DNA of 64,000 nucleotides from Ameyamaea chiangmaiensis. Its GTDB lineage: Bacteria; Pseudomonadota; Alphaproteobacteria; Acetobacterales; Acetobacteraceae. A program made the translations under genes and the position numbers. The stretch covers positions 1-64,000 of the forward strand of contig NZ_BAPT01000013.1 in NCBI RefSeq assembly GCF_025995235.1. Direction: 5' to 3'. Position 1 is the first letter of the stretch. Each line of letters begins with the position of its first letter. The notes beneath the pieces were generated by a model. It was given only the letters and a program-made list of their open reading frames with translations, was not told where the DNA came from and did not search any database. Positions 62,289 through 64,000 of this stretch are shown here, piece by piece.

Positions 62289-63054
62289 TCAGCGTTCGCG
62301 TCGGGGACGGCGCAGCAGCGCCCGGTATCCGCCGTGAACGAGCTTCATGCCGTCGCGGGCGAGACGAATGGTGGTTTCGCGGATGGCGCTGCCAACCCAC
62401 GACGTCGCGTCGTTCTCATATTGGGGGAAAAGAAACCGGGCAATGGCCCGGTAGGTGGCGCCCGTCTCGCGGGCGTCGACCGCGCGTAGCATCTGTCGCG
62501 CCCGTTGAAGCCGCTGGGGCGTCATGCGCGGGTCCGCCGGCACCGCTCGGCCTGTCGCGGCCGACCAGAATCGGGCCAACGCCGTCAGGCGGTCCGGTGT
62601 CATCTCGTCGAGCGGGATCACCGCGGCGAGCGAGTCGCCTTCCATCGAACCGGAAAGGCTGACATCGAATCGCTCGCCGTGGAGGTTCAACCGCAGAAGC
62701 GCTGCTTCGCGGTCTCGGACAGCGTGAGCCCGAAGATCGTCAACGGTAAGATGAGAACCTTCGGACAGGGCGGGCCCGCTTTGGAGGATGATCGCCGCCG
62801 GATCGGTTTGCAGGGTCCAGAAGATCGGCTGCGCGCGGCCCGTGATGCGTGGGTCTGCTGCGAAAACATAACCCCCATTGCTGAGCAAACGCCGTCGCTG
62901 TTTCGTCGCTCAATCGCCCGGAAGACAATAATTCCTGAAAGGACCTCCTGTAATCCGGGTTTCGCCGTAGGAATTCCCAGGCAAGTTCGCTTGTCGTAAG
63001 CTGATCGATATAGTCATAGGCGGCCTCAGACCGCCAATTTTCTTCCTCGGACAT
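62289..63054 (-). pseudogene. DUF6499/DUF2285 regulator gene with a one-base frameshift
   Basis: The N-terminal DUF6499 part (MSEEENWRSEAAYDYIDQLT; ELAWEFLRRNPDYRRSFQEL; ATAFAQQWG) and the DUF2285 part (FAADPRITGRAQPIFWTLQT; SGPALSEGSHLTVDDLRAHA; GGYRALLRRPRRER) are in different frames. Removing one T from the T run at 62864-62867 joins them seamlessly. Intact proteins of this type are about 250 residues and stand beside the AlpA and repA genes. Either the gene is broken or the base is an error. Confidence 0.8.
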
Positions 63055-63173
63055 CCTCCGCCGCCTCCGCGCAAATGTTACGCAACGCGAGTTGTGAAGC
63101 GATGACGATCCCAAGTTGAGTCATTGCTGGGAAGAACGAAGTCGGATCAACGTGATGCAAGTCCTGCATCACC

Positions 63174-63437
63174 TCAGTGGAGGCGGGGCCCCAGGAGTTC
63201 GCTGTAGCCGCTTCGGGTCATCCATTTGGCGCGGGAGAGATGAGCGGTGTGGACGCGCGCAGCGCGCTCTGGATCGGTTTTGGCACAGATTCCGAAGAGC
63301 GCTTCGACGACTTCTTTCCAGTCCGCACCGTCAGCGTCAGCATCGAGAAGGCGCAGGTAAAGCTTCAGATGCGCCTGGTCATAGGCGGTGAGCGCTGCGC
63401 CGTCGGGCGGCTGGTCCAGAAAGTCTTCTTTGGTCAC
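63174..63437 (-). CDS. small conserved ICE protein of unknown function
   Basis: 87 residues: AALTAYDQAHLKLYLRLLDA, then WKEVVEALFGICAKTDPERA and HLSRAKWMTRSGYSELL. The pattern recurs next to DUF2285 genes in similar elements. Compact helical acidic protein without signal or membrane segment. Function not known. Confidence 0.75.
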   Translation of the reverse strand: MTKEDFLDQPPDGAALTAYDQAHLKLYLRLLDADADGADWKEVVEALFGICAKTDPERAARVHTAHLSRAKWMTRSGYSELLGPRLH

Positions 63438-63557
63438 GGTATCCCCCGTTCATAGATGTATCCATTTTGAAGGGGATTGTTAACGCTGTTTTGAGAACAG
63501 AGGCCATCGCCAGACCGTGTACACGGCGGAGGAGCAGCGCGATCGCCCGCCGACGCG

Positions 63558-63800
63558 TCAGTCGTCTCTCTTCCTGTTGACAAGCATCACTCCCACACCC
63601 TGGTCGGAGTTCAGGAAGACGATCCCGCCACCCTCGAAGGCGCGCCGGACTTCATCGCGCGTGCTCTCATAGACCTCGAGGTCGCTTTCGGACTCGAGGC
63701 GCTTCAGCGCGGTCAAAGATACCCGGGCCCGGTCAGCGAGCGTCTCCTGTGTCCAACCCAGCAACGCGCGTGCGGCCCGCGATTGTCGGGCGGTGATCAT
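63558..63800 (-). CDS. XRE-family helix-turn-helix regulator
   Basis: 80 residues: QSRAARALLGWTQETLADRA then RVSLTALKRLESESDLEVYE form the XRE-type DNA-binding domain, followed by a short tail (GIVFLNSDQGVGVMLVNRK). Small phage-type repressor, likely controlling ICE genes. It has an upstream region rich in short repeats. Confidence 0.88.
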   Translation of the reverse strand: MITARQSRAARALLGWTQETLADRARVSLTALKRLESESDLEVYESTRDEVRRAFEGGGIVFLNSDQGVGVMLVNRKRDD

Positions 63801-63947
63801 GCATGATCACCTCCCACTCGGACCTACGCGCACGCCAGAACTACGACTATAATAGTCGTTCTAAGGCGCCAAGGCCAGCTTTAACGCCCCCGGCGATCTC
63901 CACTTGTATCCATGCGGCGCGAACTGATTCGGTCGCCTTGGAAGCCG

Positions 63948-63975
63948 AAGGCCCCGGCCTTCCGGCCGGGGCCTT
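63948..63975. terminator. GC-rich hairpin near the right edge
   Basis: AAGGCCCCGGCC (63948-63959) and GGCCGGGGCCTT (63964-63975) form a 12-bp perfect stem with a TTCC loop. No T run follows, so it may be a Rho-assisted terminator or structure at the end of a gene beyond the window. Confidence 0.45.
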
Positions 63976-64000
63976 GCGGGGGCCTCAGTCGCCGCGCCGC

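Overview
The window looks like a high-GC alphaproteobacterial chromosome, most likely an acetic acid bacterium (Acetobacteraceae). That reading rests on the IS5-type transposase remnants, the YceI/cytochrome b561 cluster and general gene style; the genus cannot be fixed from this sequence alone. Positions 1 to about 21.75 kb are host backbone with local rearrangement. From about 21.75 kb to the right edge the DNA is an integrative and conjugative element (ICE) inserted at the 3' end of guaA. Its right end lies outside the window.

Backbone: the window opens inside a truncated-by-edge NADP-dependent oxidoreductase gene. Next is an ion-transport cassette (Cu/Ag P-type ATPase, ClC chloride channel/antiporter, CPA1 Na+/H+ antiporter, 872-6011), bracketed by two decayed, inverted IS5-family transposase remnants. 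A LysR regulator (6445-7365) faces a four-gene operon (MFS exporter, alpha/beta hydrolase, catabolic-type acetolactate synthase, secreted esterase). Then follow a glutathione transferase/esterase/LysR run, a YceI - cytochrome b561 - YceI operon, a decayed iron-uptake area (two TonB-receptor fragments, a luciferase-like monooxygenase fragment, an almost perfect Fur box), two identical tandem tRNA-Arg(ACG) genes, a small exported protein and guaA.

ICE, left to right: (i) a guaA-site tyrosine integrase and a convergent AlpA-like regulator (22.0-23.6 kb); (ii) about 18.6 kb of cargo (23.8-42.4 kb) built from small modules, most of them a LysR or HxlR regulator divergent from one to four enzymes (cupin, AHL-lactonase-like metallohydrolases, SDR, tautomerases, alpha/beta hydrolases, VOC proteins, beta-hydroxyacid dehydrogenase), plus a Tat-type class A beta-lactamase with atypical motifs; (iii) a complete P-type mating-pair operon trbB-C-D-E-J-K-L-F-G-I with a DUF2274 gene at its end, then going right a coupling protein (TraG/VirD4), a DUF3363 relaxase and a likely oriT carrying the IncP-type nic consensus (42.4-57.6 kb); (iv) a stabilisation module with lytic transglycosylase, DUF736, TraF-type signal peptidase, DUF2840, RHH protein, ParA, RepA with three iteron-like repeats, AlpA-like regulator, a frameshifted DUF6499/DUF2285 gene and an XRE regulator (57.6-63.8 kb).

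Together the ICE genes describe an element that integrates at guaA, is probably able to replicate and partition while excised, and transfers by a Trb type IV secretion system. The cargo looks like a detoxification or xenobiotic-modification set. Least expected items: an unrecognised two-helix membrane protein gene inserted between trbB and the CopG/traG genes, the oriT candidate, the iterons next to repA, the regulator-enzyme modular array with clear operator palindromes, and the beta-lactamase with SDS and KPG in place of SDN and KTG.
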